Part shown: positions 1 to 8,021 of the stretch, piece by piece | How the letters are laid out: every line of letters starts with the position of its first letter | Numbering within the stretch: position 1 is the first letter of the stretch | NCBI RefSeq assembly: GCF_965223525.1 | Contig: NZ_OZ245005.1 | Span: 2,257,709-2,321,708, forward strand | DNA length: 64,000 bases | From: Leptofilum sp965223525 | GTDB taxonomy: Bacteria; Chloroflexota; Anaerolineae; Promineifilales; Promineifilaceae | Direction: 5' to 3' | Position numbers and translations under genes: made by a program | The notes under the pieces: model-generated | What the model was told of the DNA's origin: nothing | Seen by the model: only the letters and a program-made list of their open reading frames with translations | The model's database searches: none

Positions 1-456
1 GGGCAGTTTGTCCTGACGGATAGCCAAACCGAGCGGTCCTAGCCAGCGCAGGTTGAGGTTGCCGAATTGGTAATCGCCCCGGCGCAGCGGGTGGACGGTG
101 TAGCTGGCTTCCCAGGTGCGGCGCGGGGCAATTTCCCCACTGAGCAGCCGCTGGGAGATGTTGAAGGCGTCGGGCGGTTCGTCGCGCAGCCAGACGGTGG
201 CGGGGCGATTGCTGCGGTTGCGAACAAAGATTTTGATGGGGTTATCGGCGCCCAGACTAAGCTTCTGGTCGTGTTCGCGGCGGATGTCGAAGCGTTTTTC
301 AATGGGGTCGGCCGTTCGCCAATCGAACCAGAACAGCAGACCAACCAGCAGTAGGTAGCCCACAGCCACCCATTGCAGCGCGGGCAGCCAAGTGCCTGCC
401 GCCAAAATGGGGGCGGCGAGTAGCAAAATGAGTATCCCTCGATTCGTTGGCTGCAT
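1..456 (-). CDS. DUF58 domain-containing membrane protein, N-terminal part (cut by left window edge)
   Basis: Translating the minus strand from the ATG at 456 gives 152 codons without a stop up to the window edge. The protein begins MQPTNRGILILLL and has two hydrophobic segments (about residues 8-27 and 30-44). A soluble part with FDIRREHD and then LRRGDYQFGNLNLRW follows, which is the extracytoplasmic beta-rich region seen in DUF58 proteins. The conserved DUF58 core should lie beyond the edge. DUF58 proteins usually sit next to a MoxR ATPase and are thought to act with it at the membrane. Here the MoxR gene is one gene away, separated by a cytochrome P450 gene. Family assignment rests on this region and on context. 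Confidence 0.75.
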   Translation of the reverse strand, partial: MQPTNRGILILLLAAPILAAGTWLPALQWVAVGYLLLVGLLFWFDWRTADPIEKRFDIRREHDQKLSLGADNPIKIFVRNRSNRPATVWLRDEPPDAFNISQRLLSGEIAPRRTWEASYTVHPLRRGDYQFGNLNLRWLGPLGLAIRQDKLP

Positions 457-460
457 GGTT

Positions 461-533
461 TTGCCACGGATTTCGCAGATTTACGCGGATTAAAAATAAA
501 AATCTGCGCTAATCCGCGAAATCCGTGGCTTTA
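461..533. repeat. Intergenic dyad repeat, CACGGATTTCGC family, copy A
   Basis: An imperfect inverted repeat fills the spacer between the P450 and DUF58 genes. Left arm words CCACGGATTTCGCAGATT and ACGCGGATTA face AATCTGCGCTAATCCGCG and AAATCCGTGG. Related copies occupy the next two spacers at 1902-1974 and 2947-3013, with a diverged relative at 7234-7313. Confidence 0.8.
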
Positions 534-1901
534 TCTCCTTTGAAGCGTCATCATCAGGCCATGTTTGGGGCGGATGGTGACGAGTGGGTCGGCGACGACG
601 GGGTGGTTGGGCAGTAGTTGAAGCCGGTATTTTTGCAGTACGGCCGCACTCACCAAGCCTATCTCCACCTTTGCAAATTGATCGCCAATGCAGAGCCGTG
701 CGCCGCCGCCGAAGGGAAAATAAGCGTAGCGGGAGCGTGTTTTTTGGGCTTCTGGCATGAAATGGTCTGGGTAAAATTGCTCTGGCTTTTCCCAAAAGGC
801 AGGATGCCGCTGGGTGGTGTAGGGGCTCATAATGATGAGGGCATTGGCCGAAATTTTTGCTCCGAAAATTATATCTGCTGCGATGGCGCGGCGGGTGATG
901 ACCCAGGCGGGCGGGTAAAGCCGCAGTGCCTCGGCAATGACGCGCTGGACGGTGGGCAGATTGGGTAAATCGTCGGTGGTGGGTGGACGGCCGTTCAGCA
1001 CACCGTCAATCTCCGCCAATAAATCTTCTTCCACGGCTGGATTTTGTGACAGCAGGTAAAAAAGCCAGGTAAGGCCGGAAGCGGCCGTCTCATGTCCGGC
1101 AATCAACAGAGTAATCACCTCATCGCGCAGTTCATCTTTGGTCATTGGCTGATTGTTGTGATCAACGGCCGTTAGCATCTGGCTCAAAATAGTGTTTGGA
1201 TTTTCTTTGCCCCGTTTGTGATTTTTTACTGCCTGCTCGATAAGCTCATCCAGCAGCCGCAGCCCTTGGTGAAAGCGGCGGTGGCGCGGCGTGGGCACCG
1301 AAAGCGGCAGGGCAACGGGCTGCTGCGAGCGGTAGACGACGTATTCGAGCATGGTGAGGACAGCATGGGTGAGCTGGCTGGCATCTGCCTGCAAATCCAG
1401 CCCCAGCAGCGCCTCGCCCACGATGTTGAGGGTGACGGCCATCATCTCTTCGTCAATGTCCAGCGGTTGGTTGGTGTGTACGGCCGTTTCCCAGCCAGCC
1501 AGCATGTTTTGCGTCGCTTGCAGCATCATTTGCCCCCAAGCTAGAACGCGCTGCCGATGAAAGGCGGGTTGAATCATGCGCCGCTGCCTGCGCCAGAAAC
1601 GGCCGTCGCTGGTCAGCAGCCCCCGCCCGGTGATTTTGGCCAGCGTGTTGTACTGCACCGTGTTTTTGCTGTAGTTCTGCTGATTGGTCACCAGCACATG
1701 CTCAATTAAATCTGGATGATTGAGCTGAAAAACTTCCCACAACCCCAGCGGGTAATGAATGAAATCCCCATGTTCCGCCGCATTTTGCTGCAAAAAGCCC
1801 AGCGGGTTCCGCTGAATTTCAGGAATCCGCAGTGGGGAGAGGTTGACTGCTTTGAGGGTTGGTGTGTGGGAAACGGCCGTATCAAGCATAACAAAAAGCA
1901 T
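531..1901 (-). CDS. Cytochrome P450
   Basis: A full-length 456-residue P450, normal length for a soluble bacterial enzyme. Three diagnostic motifs are visible: the oxygen-binding I-helix AGHETA near residue 267, the ExxR motif in EALRLYPP near 324, and the heme-binding loop FGGGARLCIG near 400, whose Cys is the iron ligand. There is no N-terminal anchor, so it should be cytoplasmic. It is a heme mono-oxygenase that needs an external electron donor, but no ferredoxin or reductase gene lies nearby and the substrate cannot be told. The start is the ATG at 1901. An ATG four codons later (1889) is possible, and neither has a clear ribosome binding site. The gene sits between the moxR and DUF58 genes, with a dyad repeat on each side. 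Confidence 0.95.
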   Translation of the reverse strand: MLFVMLDTAVSHTPTLKAVNLSPLRIPEIQRNPLGFLQQNAAEHGDFIHYPLGLWEVFQLNHPDLIEHVLVTNQQNYSKNTVQYNTLAKITGRGLLTSDGRFWRRQRRMIQPAFHRQRVLAWGQMMLQATQNMLAGWETAVHTNQPLDIDEEMMAVTLNIVGEALLGLDLQADASQLTHAVLTMLEYVVYRSQQPVALPLSVPTPRHRRFHQGLRLLDELIEQAVKNHKRGKENPNTILSQMLTAVDHNNQPMTKDELRDEVITLLIAGHETAASGLTWLFYLLSQNPAVEEDLLAEIDGVLNGRPPTTDDLPNLPTVQRVIAEALRLYPPAWVITRRAIAADIIFGAKISANALIIMSPYTTQRHPAFWEKPEQFYPDHFMPEAQKTRSRYAYFPFGGGARLCIGDQFAKVEIGLVSAAVLQKYRLQLLPNHPVVADPLVTIRPKHGLMMTLQRR

Positions 1902-1974
1902 AGCTACGGATTACGCAGATTTTCTCAGATAAATAAAAATAATCCTCAAAATCCGTGCAATCCGTGGCAATAAA
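1902..1974. repeat. Intergenic dyad repeat, CACGGATTTCGC family, copy B
   Basis: The entire spacer between moxR and the P450 gene is a diverged copy of the dyad: CTACGGATTACGCAGATTTT on the left faces AAATCCGTGCAATCCGTGG on the right, around an A-rich centre. Confidence 0.75.
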
Positions 1975-2931
1975 TTATCTTGGCACCTCAACTTGACCCA
2001 GCAGCCGCCGAATGACAGCGTCGGGGTTGAGACCTTCAATTTCGGCTTCTGGTTTGAGCAAGATGCGGTGGCGGTAAACGGCAGGCGTTACGTACTTCAC
2101 ATCGTCGGGCGTCACGAAGTCGCGGCCTTGCAGGGCAGCAAAGGTTTTAGACGAGAGCAGCACATGCGTAGCGGCGCGGGTGCTGGCACCCAGCGTCAAA
2201 TCGGGCGATTGGCGAGAGGCCGCCGCGACCTGGGCAATGTAATTTAGCACCCCATCTTCCACCACCACCTGGTTAATCGCTTGCCGCGCCTGGGCGACGG
2301 CTTTGGCCGGAAGCCGAGCCGTGAGACCTGTCGCCGCTAAATCATGGGCGTCGAAGCCATTGTGGTAGCGGCGCAACACCTCAATCTCGGTGTCCAAATC
2401 GGAATAGGGCACGGTGATTTTGAAGAGGAAGCGGTCTAGCTGCGCCTCTGGCAGCGGGTACGTGCCTTCATACTCGATGGGATTTTGTGTGGCGATGACC
2501 ATGAAGGGCATCCCCAGTGGGTAGCGGGTACCCTCCAGATTCACCTGCCGCTCTTCCATTGCTTCTAGCAGGGCAGATTGGGTCTTGGCAGGGGCGCGAT
2601 TGATCTCATCCGCCAACAAAATCTGGGTGAAGATTGGCCCTTTCTTCAGGTGAAATTGGCCGCTGCCCATGTCGAACACGGACGTGCCCAAAATGTCCGA
2701 TGGCATCAGGTCGGGGGTGAACTGAATGCGATTAAACTTTGCCTGCACCAGTTGGGCCAGCGTCTTGGCCATGAGCGTTTTAGCCGTGCCTGGCACACCT
2801 TCCAGCAACACATGCCCGCCCGTGAGCAGGGCGATGGTGAGCATTTCAAATGGCTCTTCCAGGCCCACCAGCACTTTGTCGGCCTCTTGGCGCAGGGCTT
2901 TGTAGATGGTTTTGAGTTGGGTTGGTTCCAT
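1975..2931 (-). CDS. MoxR family AAA+ ATPase
   Basis: An AAA+ ATPase of the MoxR subfamily, about 318 residues. Walker A GVPGTAKT and Walker B LLADEINRAPAKTQ with the following LLEAMEERQV are the family's typical sequences. IATQNPIEYEGTYPLPEAQLDRF is a MoxR sensor region and runs into the C-terminal lid. MoxR proteins act as chaperone-like motors, often with DUF58 or von Willebrand A partners. DUF4350, DUF4129 and DUF58 proteins here make a familiar neighbourhood. I place the start at the ATG at 2931 (MEPTQ) because AAGGA lies seven bases upstream. An in-frame ATG at 2946 has no such site. Confidence 0.93.
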   Translation of the reverse strand: MEPTQLKTIYKALRQEADKVLVGLEEPFEMLTIALLTGGHVLLEGVPGTAKTLMAKTLAQLVQAKFNRIQFTPDLMPSDILGTSVFDMGSGQFHLKKGPIFTQILLADEINRAPAKTQSALLEAMEERQVNLEGTRYPLGMPFMVIATQNPIEYEGTYPLPEAQLDRFLFKITVPYSDLDTEIEVLRRYHNGFDAHDLAATGLTARLPAKAVAQARQAINQVVVEDGVLNYIAQVAAASRQSPDLTLGASTRAATHVLLSSKTFAALQGRDFVTPDDVKYVTPAVYRHRILLKPEAEIEGLNPDAVIRRLLGQVEVPR

Positions 2932-2946
2932 TGTTTTTTCCTTCAT

Positions 2947-3013
2947 TTAGCCGCGGATTTCGCGGATTAGCAAGATTAAATCCCAAAAATCCGCGAAATC
3001 CGTGGCTAATTCT
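2947..3013. repeat. Intergenic dyad repeat, CACGGATTTCGC family, copy C
   Basis: The spacer between the DUF4350 gene and moxR is the best-preserved copy. TAGCCGCGGATTTCGCGGAT faces ATCCGCGAAATCCGTGGCTA across a short AT-rich loop, so a transcript would fold into a long hairpin. Confidence 0.85.
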
Positions 3014-3014
3014 T

Positions 3015-4169
3015 TCATTGTTTACCGAACAAAGTGGCTTCGCGGACGATTTGTACCATTTCGCTTTCGCTGACGTTGGTTTGGGAGAGGCGGCGCAGCG
3101 TTTGGCGCAGGGCGTCGGTGTCTAGATTGGGTTGGTAAGTGGCTAACTGGTTAATGAATTCCTCGTCGGGCAGGCTGGGATTGAGGCGGTAGCGTGCGCC
3201 CAAATCTCGCTTGAGCCGATCATGGTAATGTTGCAAGACGGCCGTTCGATGCCCAGCCCGTCTACTCAGATTAGCAATGCCCGTAATGTACTCCAGCGGG
3301 GCGCGGCGCACAATATCTTTTTGCAGCGGCACGGGGCGGCCAAAGTGGCGGCCACGCAGCAGCAGCCCCACAAAAACGATGGCCAGCGCCAGCAGCAAGG
3401 CGCGGCCACCAGGCGTGCGCTGAAGCCAGTTGTTGGATGCGAGGGTGGCATCTGCTTCGGGGCGAACGCCGTGGTGCCACTCGTCGAACCAGATGCCGCG
3501 CAGGTTGGGCGTGGTGTTGAGTAGGTTTAGCACCAGTTCGGGGTTGCCGTTGGTTTGCAGTCCTTCGTTGCTAAACGGTTCGGTGACGGTTGTGAGGATG
3601 ACACGGCCGTCTCCCTCCGCAAACACAATGGCAACGGGGTTCCCGACGCGATTGGCCAGTAGGGTAACAAAATCATCCCGCTGCGGGCGCAAAAAGTAGA
3701 CAGCGTTGGCGGCCATTTCATTGAGAGCTGGGGCATTGAGCAGCGGCGTTTGGTTAGAAACGGCCGTATCTGCCGAAGGCACCAGCCCATAACCGACATC
3801 CAGCTCTTGCGCTAGCGACGTTGTGGCTGGCGTGGTACCAGCCAACAGCAGCGTGCCGCCCTCTTCTACCCAGCCGCGCAGCGTGGCCCATTCGCCGGGG
3901 GTAAAGGCCACCGTTGGCTCCAGCACCAGTGCCAAATCAACGCTGCTGGGCACGCCAAAGGATGAGCCAGCCGAATCGGTAAGCGTAAGCTGCTGGGATT
4001 CCAGGTAGAGCCAGAGGGCGCGGCTGCCCTGGGGCTGCGTGGAGTAGGAAGCCAGCGGCGGGTCGGTGAGCGACGCCTCGGCTTGCTGCACCACCGAGAT
4101 GGTGGTGAACAGCGCCAGCAGCAGGAAGAGGCCGATTGCCAGCCAACCATCGCGACTGAGGCGTCTCAT
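3015..4169 (-). CDS. DUF4350 domain-containing membrane protein
   Basis: About 384 residues. An N-terminal membrane segment (GWLAIGLFLLLALFTTISVV) precedes an extracytoplasmic domain with GSRALWLYLES, typical of DUF4350. A second membrane segment follows (RALLLALAIVFVGLLLRGRHFG), then a cytoplasmic tail. DUF4350 proteins are usually coded with MoxR and DUF4129 proteins, as here; the function is unknown. The start is the ATG at 4169, whose first bases overlap the stop of the upstream gene as ATGA, pointing to coupled translation. Longer readings to 4256 would run deep into the upstream gene and are unlikely. Confidence 0.85.
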   Translation of the reverse strand: MRRLSRDGWLAIGLFLLLALFTTISVVQQAEASLTDPPLASYSTQPQGSRALWLYLESQQLTLTDSAGSSFGVPSSVDLALVLEPTVAFTPGEWATLRGWVEEGGTLLLAGTTPATTSLAQELDVGYGLVPSADTAVSNQTPLLNAPALNEMAANAVYFLRPQRDDFVTLLANRVGNPVAIVFAEGDGRVILTTVTEPFSNEGLQTNGNPELVLNLLNTTPNLRGIWFDEWHHGVRPEADATLASNNWLQRTPGGRALLLALAIVFVGLLLRGRHFGRPVPLQKDIVRRAPLEYITGIANLSRRAGHRTAVLQHYHDRLKRDLGARYRLNPSLPDEEFINQLATYQPNLDTDALRQTLRRLSQTNVSESEMVQIVREATLFGKQ

Positions 4170-5155
4170 CGTGTCTCCTTTTGCTGTTTTAGCGTGGCGA
4201 CGCGCTGGGCGTAGGTATCGTACTCGCTGGCGCTGAGGCTTTGGAAGCCATACCAAACGCGGTCGAACACCTCTATCACTTCACGTAAAATGGTGGCCAG
4301 TTCGGGGCGATGGGCAACGCTGCGTAAATATTCTCGGTTTGTTAGCGAGCGGTCGTAGCGGAGCAGCCCCCGTTCTTCTAGCAGCAGCAGGGAGGAGAGA
4401 TAGAGATAGCGAACGGCCGTACGGTAATCCCCACCTGTAGAAAGCTCTTGCGCTTTTTGCAAGGCCAGTTCAGCAGTGAGAGGTTCGCCACTCAGCTCAT
4501 CCTCGGCAGACATGGCAGCATCGGCAGTGAGGTCACCGATTAGCCCACGCAGAGCGTAGGCCAGTGCACCAATAATCAGCACAACTGCTAGAATAACCAG
4601 CAGATTATTGATAGGCAGGTTTACCCCACTATCTTCAGGGAACAGGCGCAGGAAAAAGTCTTGGATTGATTGGCGAATATCTTGCCACAGCCGCTGGAGA
4701 AAGTTGGGTTCCTCAGGTGCGTAATTGAATGCCGGCTGGCTCAAAACGTTGTCCAGCGCGGCTTTGTCTACGATGGGCAGGCTGGGGTCTGGCCAGCCCA
4801 AGCGGCTGCTGCGGTAAGTAATGAGCAGCGTCGCCACTTCTTCGTGGCTCATGTTTTCATTTTCTAGCTGGCGAATGAGAAAGGTGTGATTGATGGGTTG
4901 GATACGGCCGTCTGCCAGTTCGATCTGGGTGATGTTGCTGAGGGTGGTAACGGCCGTTTCGCGGGCGCGGTTGTCATCTTCATTTGCCTCATTCAACGCA
5001 TCACGAATTTGGGCAATGGTTTCCCAATAATCATCCAGCGGCATTGCAGATTGGGCGGCAGCAGGGCGCACCCATGCTAGCAAGATTGCGGCCATGAAAA
5101 TGGCTAAAATAATGAACGGCTGGACGGAACGGCCGTATCGCACCCGCAAACGCAT
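4166..5155 (-). CDS. DUF4129 domain-containing membrane protein
   Basis: About 329 residues. The N-terminus has an export signal (FIILAIFMAAILLAWV followed by RPAAAQSA). A single membrane helix lies near the middle (LLVILAVVLIIGALAYAL). The cytoplasmic C-terminal part has LYLSSLLLLEERGLLRYDRS and REYLRSV, matching the DUF4129 domain found in transglutaminase-like and MoxR clusters. Function is unknown. The ATG at 5155 shares one base with the upstream stop (TGATG), and the 3' end overlaps the DUF4350 start by four bases, so the genes form a tightly coupled operon. A TTG one codon upstream is an alternative start. Confidence 0.85.
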   Translation of the reverse strand: MRLRVRYGRSVQPFIILAIFMAAILLAWVRPAAAQSAMPLDDYWETIAQIRDALNEANEDDNRARETAVTTLSNITQIELADGRIQPINHTFLIRQLENENMSHEEVATLLITYRSSRLGWPDPSLPIVDKAALDNVLSQPAFNYAPEEPNFLQRLWQDIRQSIQDFFLRLFPEDSGVNLPINNLLVILAVVLIIGALAYALRGLIGDLTADAAMSAEDELSGEPLTAELALQKAQELSTGGDYRTAVRYLYLSSLLLLEERGLLRYDRSLTNREYLRSVAHRPELATILREVIEVFDRVWYGFQSLSASEYDTYAQRVATLKQQKETR

Positions 5156-6195
5156 CAAAGTCCACCTATCCCAAAGGCAAGGATGATGAGACCCAATACC
5201 AACGCAATGTACAACACCACAAAGGCAACTTCAATTAAGGCAAAGTAGCCCATCTCTTCCCATTTAGGTGTGGCGTTACCGTCTGTGGTGGGAGCCGTTG
5301 CCGCTAAATTATCGGCACTGGCTCCTTCGCTCAAGGCCAGCAGCGCCAAATCGAACCCCTCGGTGCGGACGCGCACGTCAAAATAAAGCAGCGTGACGCA
5401 GGTGAGCTGCAATGGCAAATAGATGAGGGTGAGCAGCAGATCAATGACCTGTTGAACCAACGATGCAGTAGCGGCATCCAAGCCGCTGCCAATCGCTCCC
5501 TCAACAATTAACACCGATAAAAGCGCCGGCCCGGTTACGATAAGCTGCCCAAACAGCCCCAGCAGCAGCATAAAGCCAATGAGCCACCAAAAACGCCGCC
5601 GGGATAAATCCCAGGCGCGTTGAATGGCTGTCCTGGCACTGCGCTTTTCTAAAACGACGATTGGGGCAATCAGTGGTAGCACCACCAGGCCAAAGTAGAA
5701 AATCATGCCCAGGCCAGTGAGCCAGCCCAGACAAGGCACAATCACCCACCAAACAACCAGGCCGATGATGACAAGCAAACTGAGGAAGGTAGCCCACAGC
5801 AGGGTCAGCCCTGAACGGCCGATTTTGCGGTACGCATCAAACAATCCAATTTTATGCCCCAGGTAATTTTCGGCGACGGCTTTGGTCATGGCGGCGGTGG
5901 CTAGCTGTACCAACAGCAGCGTTACCAGCCGCCCAAGCCACACCCACGGGTTGTTGCCAAAGCCCATGCTTTCAAACGTTTGCAGCCAGACGTCGGTCAC
6001 GGTGGCAGCGGGGTTGAAGCCAATTACAGGGGCAGGTGCTAGCCAGAGGCCAATCATATTTACGGCCGTTGCCGGAATTTGAGCAACAGCCACAATGCCA
6101 ATGAAGAGCAGAAAGTTTTTGCGGTACAGTCGGATGGCTCGATCCAGCAGTTGGGCCATGCTCAGAGGCCGTAAATTTTGGGGAAGTGCGGTCAT
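5155..6195 (-). CDS. Multi-pass membrane protein (GDPD-membrane-domain-like), paralogue 2
   Basis: 346 residues with about seven hydrophobic segments. The N-terminus NLRPLSMAQLLDRAIRLYRK is the amphipathic leader seen in glycerophosphoryl-diester phosphodiesterase membrane-domain and DUF7544-like proteins, which lack any catalytic domain. The central RAWDLSRRRFWWLIGF is shared with the next gene upstream, so the two are tandem paralogues. Their role is unknown; one guess is that they help assemble or anchor the MoxR/DUF4129 complex. The start ATG at 6195 overlaps the previous stop as ATGA. Confidence 0.75.
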   Translation of the reverse strand: MTALPQNLRPLSMAQLLDRAIRLYRKNFLLFIGIVAVAQIPATAVNMIGLWLAPAPVIGFNPAATVTDVWLQTFESMGFGNNPWVWLGRLVTLLLVQLATAAMTKAVAENYLGHKIGLFDAYRKIGRSGLTLLWATFLSLLVIIGLVVWWVIVPCLGWLTGLGMIFYFGLVVLPLIAPIVVLEKRSARTAIQRAWDLSRRRFWWLIGFMLLLGLFGQLIVTGPALLSVLIVEGAIGSGLDAATASLVQQVIDLLLTLIYLPLQLTCVTLLYFDVRVRTEGFDLALLALSEGASADNLAATAPTTDGNATPKWEEMGYFALIEVAFVVLYIALVLGLIILAFGIGGL

Positions 6196-7103
6196 AAACT
6201 GTTCCAGGTTGTAAATTCGGAGGCATCGTCCAAAAGCGGATCATCAGTAGCGGATAGCACCGCTAGGTCGAACCCTTCAAAGCGAATTCGTAGGTCAAAA
6301 TACATCAAGGTAATGGCAGCCAAGCGGATGGGCATAAAAACGGCCGAAAGCAGTGAGTTGGATGTCTGTTCAACAATAATCTGGAAGAAACTGGATGTGT
6401 CACCCAAAATCGTTGCGAACAAAAATTCGATCACAGCGGTTGGCCCTAAAATTACCAAGCCAGATAGCAGGCCGAGCAGAAACAGATAGCCAAACGCCCA
6501 CCAAAAGCGATGCTTTGCCAGCTCCCAGGCGCGTCTCACGGAAGCTATTGCGCCTTTTCTTTCTAGTACCACCACCGGGGTCACCAGCGAGATTAGCACA
6601 TTGCCAATGGCTCCAACAATGAAAGCACCAATAAACCCAAGAATTGGGCCGATGCAGGGTATAAAAAAAAGAATGATTACCGGTATGGCCAAACCAAAAA
6701 CAATAAATCCGGCCACAATGCTGGCGAAGATGAGCGTGGCCCAACTATTGCCCATTCGTTGAAACGATTCCCAATAGCCAATTTTGCGGCCGAGGTAACT
6801 ATCCGACACTGCTTTGGTAAGGGCAGCTGACCCAATCTGGAAAAAAATAATGCTCAAGATTAAGGCAATAATGCTGGCAATGATGGCCGTTCCAAACAAA
6901 TTTTCAAAGTTTGAACCGACGGTTAAATTTGGAGCTGTTTCAGCCACCGTAGTTAAAACAATGTTGAAGAGGTAGATGGGGATTTGGGTAAGCAGCATAA
7001 TGCCCAGAAAGATGCCAAAGTTGTTGCGGTAGATGCGGAAAGCACGGTCGAATAGTTCGCCAACGGACAACGGCCGTAAATTGAGCAAATTGGTTTGGTT
7101 CAT
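6192..7103 (-). CDS. Multi-pass membrane protein (GDPD-membrane-domain-like), paralogue 1
   Basis: 303 residues, first gene of the minus-strand cluster. The leader NLRPLSVGELFDRAFRIYRN and the central RAWELAKHRFWWAFGY align with the following gene, showing a tandem duplication that has diverged. Several long hydrophobic helices are rich in Ile, Phe and Gly. No catalytic residues are apparent. A strong GGAGGA site precedes the ATG at 7103, which fits the first gene of an operon running down to the DUF58 gene. Confidence 0.75.
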   Translation of the reverse strand: MNQTNLLNLRPLSVGELFDRAFRIYRNNFGIFLGIMLLTQIPIYLFNIVLTTVAETAPNLTVGSNFENLFGTAIIASIIALILSIIFFQIGSAALTKAVSDSYLGRKIGYWESFQRMGNSWATLIFASIVAGFIVFGLAIPVIILFFIPCIGPILGFIGAFIVGAIGNVLISLVTPVVVLERKGAIASVRRAWELAKHRFWWAFGYLFLLGLLSGLVILGPTAVIEFLFATILGDTSSFFQIIVEQTSNSLLSAVFMPIRLAAITLMYFDLRIRFEGFDLAVLSATDDPLLDDASEFTTWNSL

Positions 7104-7233
7104 GCGTTCCTCCGGGCGGCGGCGTGCGGGAGCGTTTGGACTGGCATGGCCAAAATTATACCCGAAAGGTTCCCTACGCTACAAGATTTTCTGTAGCTGA
7201 CCCCAGGGTTTTTCAAAAGTCCGCATTATGAGC

Positions 7234-7313
7234 CAATGGGACGCGGATTAACGCGGAAAACGCGGATAAATCATTGGGTTTCCGCGTTTTCTGCGCTCGT
7301 CCGCGTCCGTTTT
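7234..7313. repeat. Intergenic dyad repeat, CGCGGATT family, diverged copy D
   Basis: Words ACGCGGATTAACGCGGAAAA and CGCGGATAAATC face TTTCCGCGTTTTCTGCGC and GTCCGCGTCCG. It lies between the UDG-like gene and the start of the membrane cluster and is related to copies A-C. The rest of the 7104-7340 spacer holds nothing else I can support. Confidence 0.7.
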
Positions 7314-7340
7314 CTGATGGCGCTGGACTACAGAAAAGCC

Positions 7341-7955
7341 CTAGAGCTGGGCCAGCCCGGTTTGGAACTGTTTTGCGCCTCCGTGAGAGGGGTGGCGCAC
7401 GGCCGTATGTGCTACGCTCCATTTTTCTAAGGCCCCGGCTGCCTTTTTGCCCACCGCCACAATCTTTACTTGTGGAAAAAGTTGCAGCAGGTGATGGAGG
7501 AACGGCCGTCCCATGGCAATCTCGCTCGTTTTGGGAGTGCGGTTCGATTTTGGGTTGCCGAGTTGGTAAGGGTGAAAAGGAAAAACGTTCCATAGCAGCG
7601 GCAGCGGCTGCCAATCGCCAACGGTGCGCCAAACGATGGTGGCGCTGGCTTCACGGATAACCTCTGGCCATTCAGTTGCTGGCTGGAAGGGGCTGGTTCC
7701 CAGACCAAACTGCTTGCCTAATCTGGCCAAAATGTGGGGACTAGTGAAGGGGACGCCCGTCAGGCGGCAGCCTCGGTAGCCTGGCGCTTCGCCTACCAGC
7801 AGTAGTTGGGGCGACTGCCGAGCCATCAATTGCAGGTAGGTTTGCAAGTTGTGGCGGCGTTGCTGGGCAAACGGCCGTTCCCCGGTGTATGGATTGGTGC
7901 AGCGTGGTGGCGGAACGGCCGTTGCCAATTCATGAACAAATTTGGAAATTGTCAT
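7341..7955 (-). CDS. Uracil-DNA glycosylase superfamily protein
   Basis: 204 residues. GEAPGYRGCRLTGVPFTS is the first active-site motif of the uracil-DNA glycosylase superfamily (the GEAPG water-activating loop), and VRHPSHGG near the C-terminus is the second, DNA-gripping motif (HPS). Members remove uracil or damaged bases from DNA. The four Cys ligands of the iron-sulfur family 4/5 enzymes are not evident, and the closest subfamily cannot be fixed by eye. The ATG at 7955 has no clear ribosome binding site. It is a stand-alone gene followed downstream by a dyad repeat region. Confidence 0.75.
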   Translation of the reverse strand: MTISKFVHELATAVPPPRCTNPYTGERPFAQQRRHNLQTYLQLMARQSPQLLLVGEAPGYRGCRLTGVPFTSPHILARLGKQFGLGTSPFQPATEWPEVIREASATIVWRTVGDWQPLPLLWNVFPFHPYQLGNPKSNRTPKTSEIAMGRPFLHHLLQLFPQVKIVAVGKKAAGALEKWSVAHTAVRHPSHGGAKQFQTGLAQL

Positions 7956-7960
7956 TAAAG

Positions 7961-8019
7961 AGGAGATTGAAGATTAGAGGCTAGGGATTGGCTCAAAATC
8001 TCCAGTCTCTAATCTCTAT
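7961..8019. repeat. Intergenic word repeat (AATCTCTAATCTCT type)
   Basis: Imperfect inverted repeat: GGAGATTGAAGATTAGAGG faces ATCTCCAGTCTCTAATCTC. It fills the gap between the baeRF gene and the UDG-like gene. This is low-complexity DNA of the same style as the other word repeats in the window. Confidence 0.6.
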
Positions 8020-8021
8020 TT

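Noticed and set aside
39..467. A 142-codon minus-strand reading frame with ATG
   Set aside because: It overlaps the DUF58 frame, which has two membrane helices and family-like sequence; the other frame has an unnatural composition.
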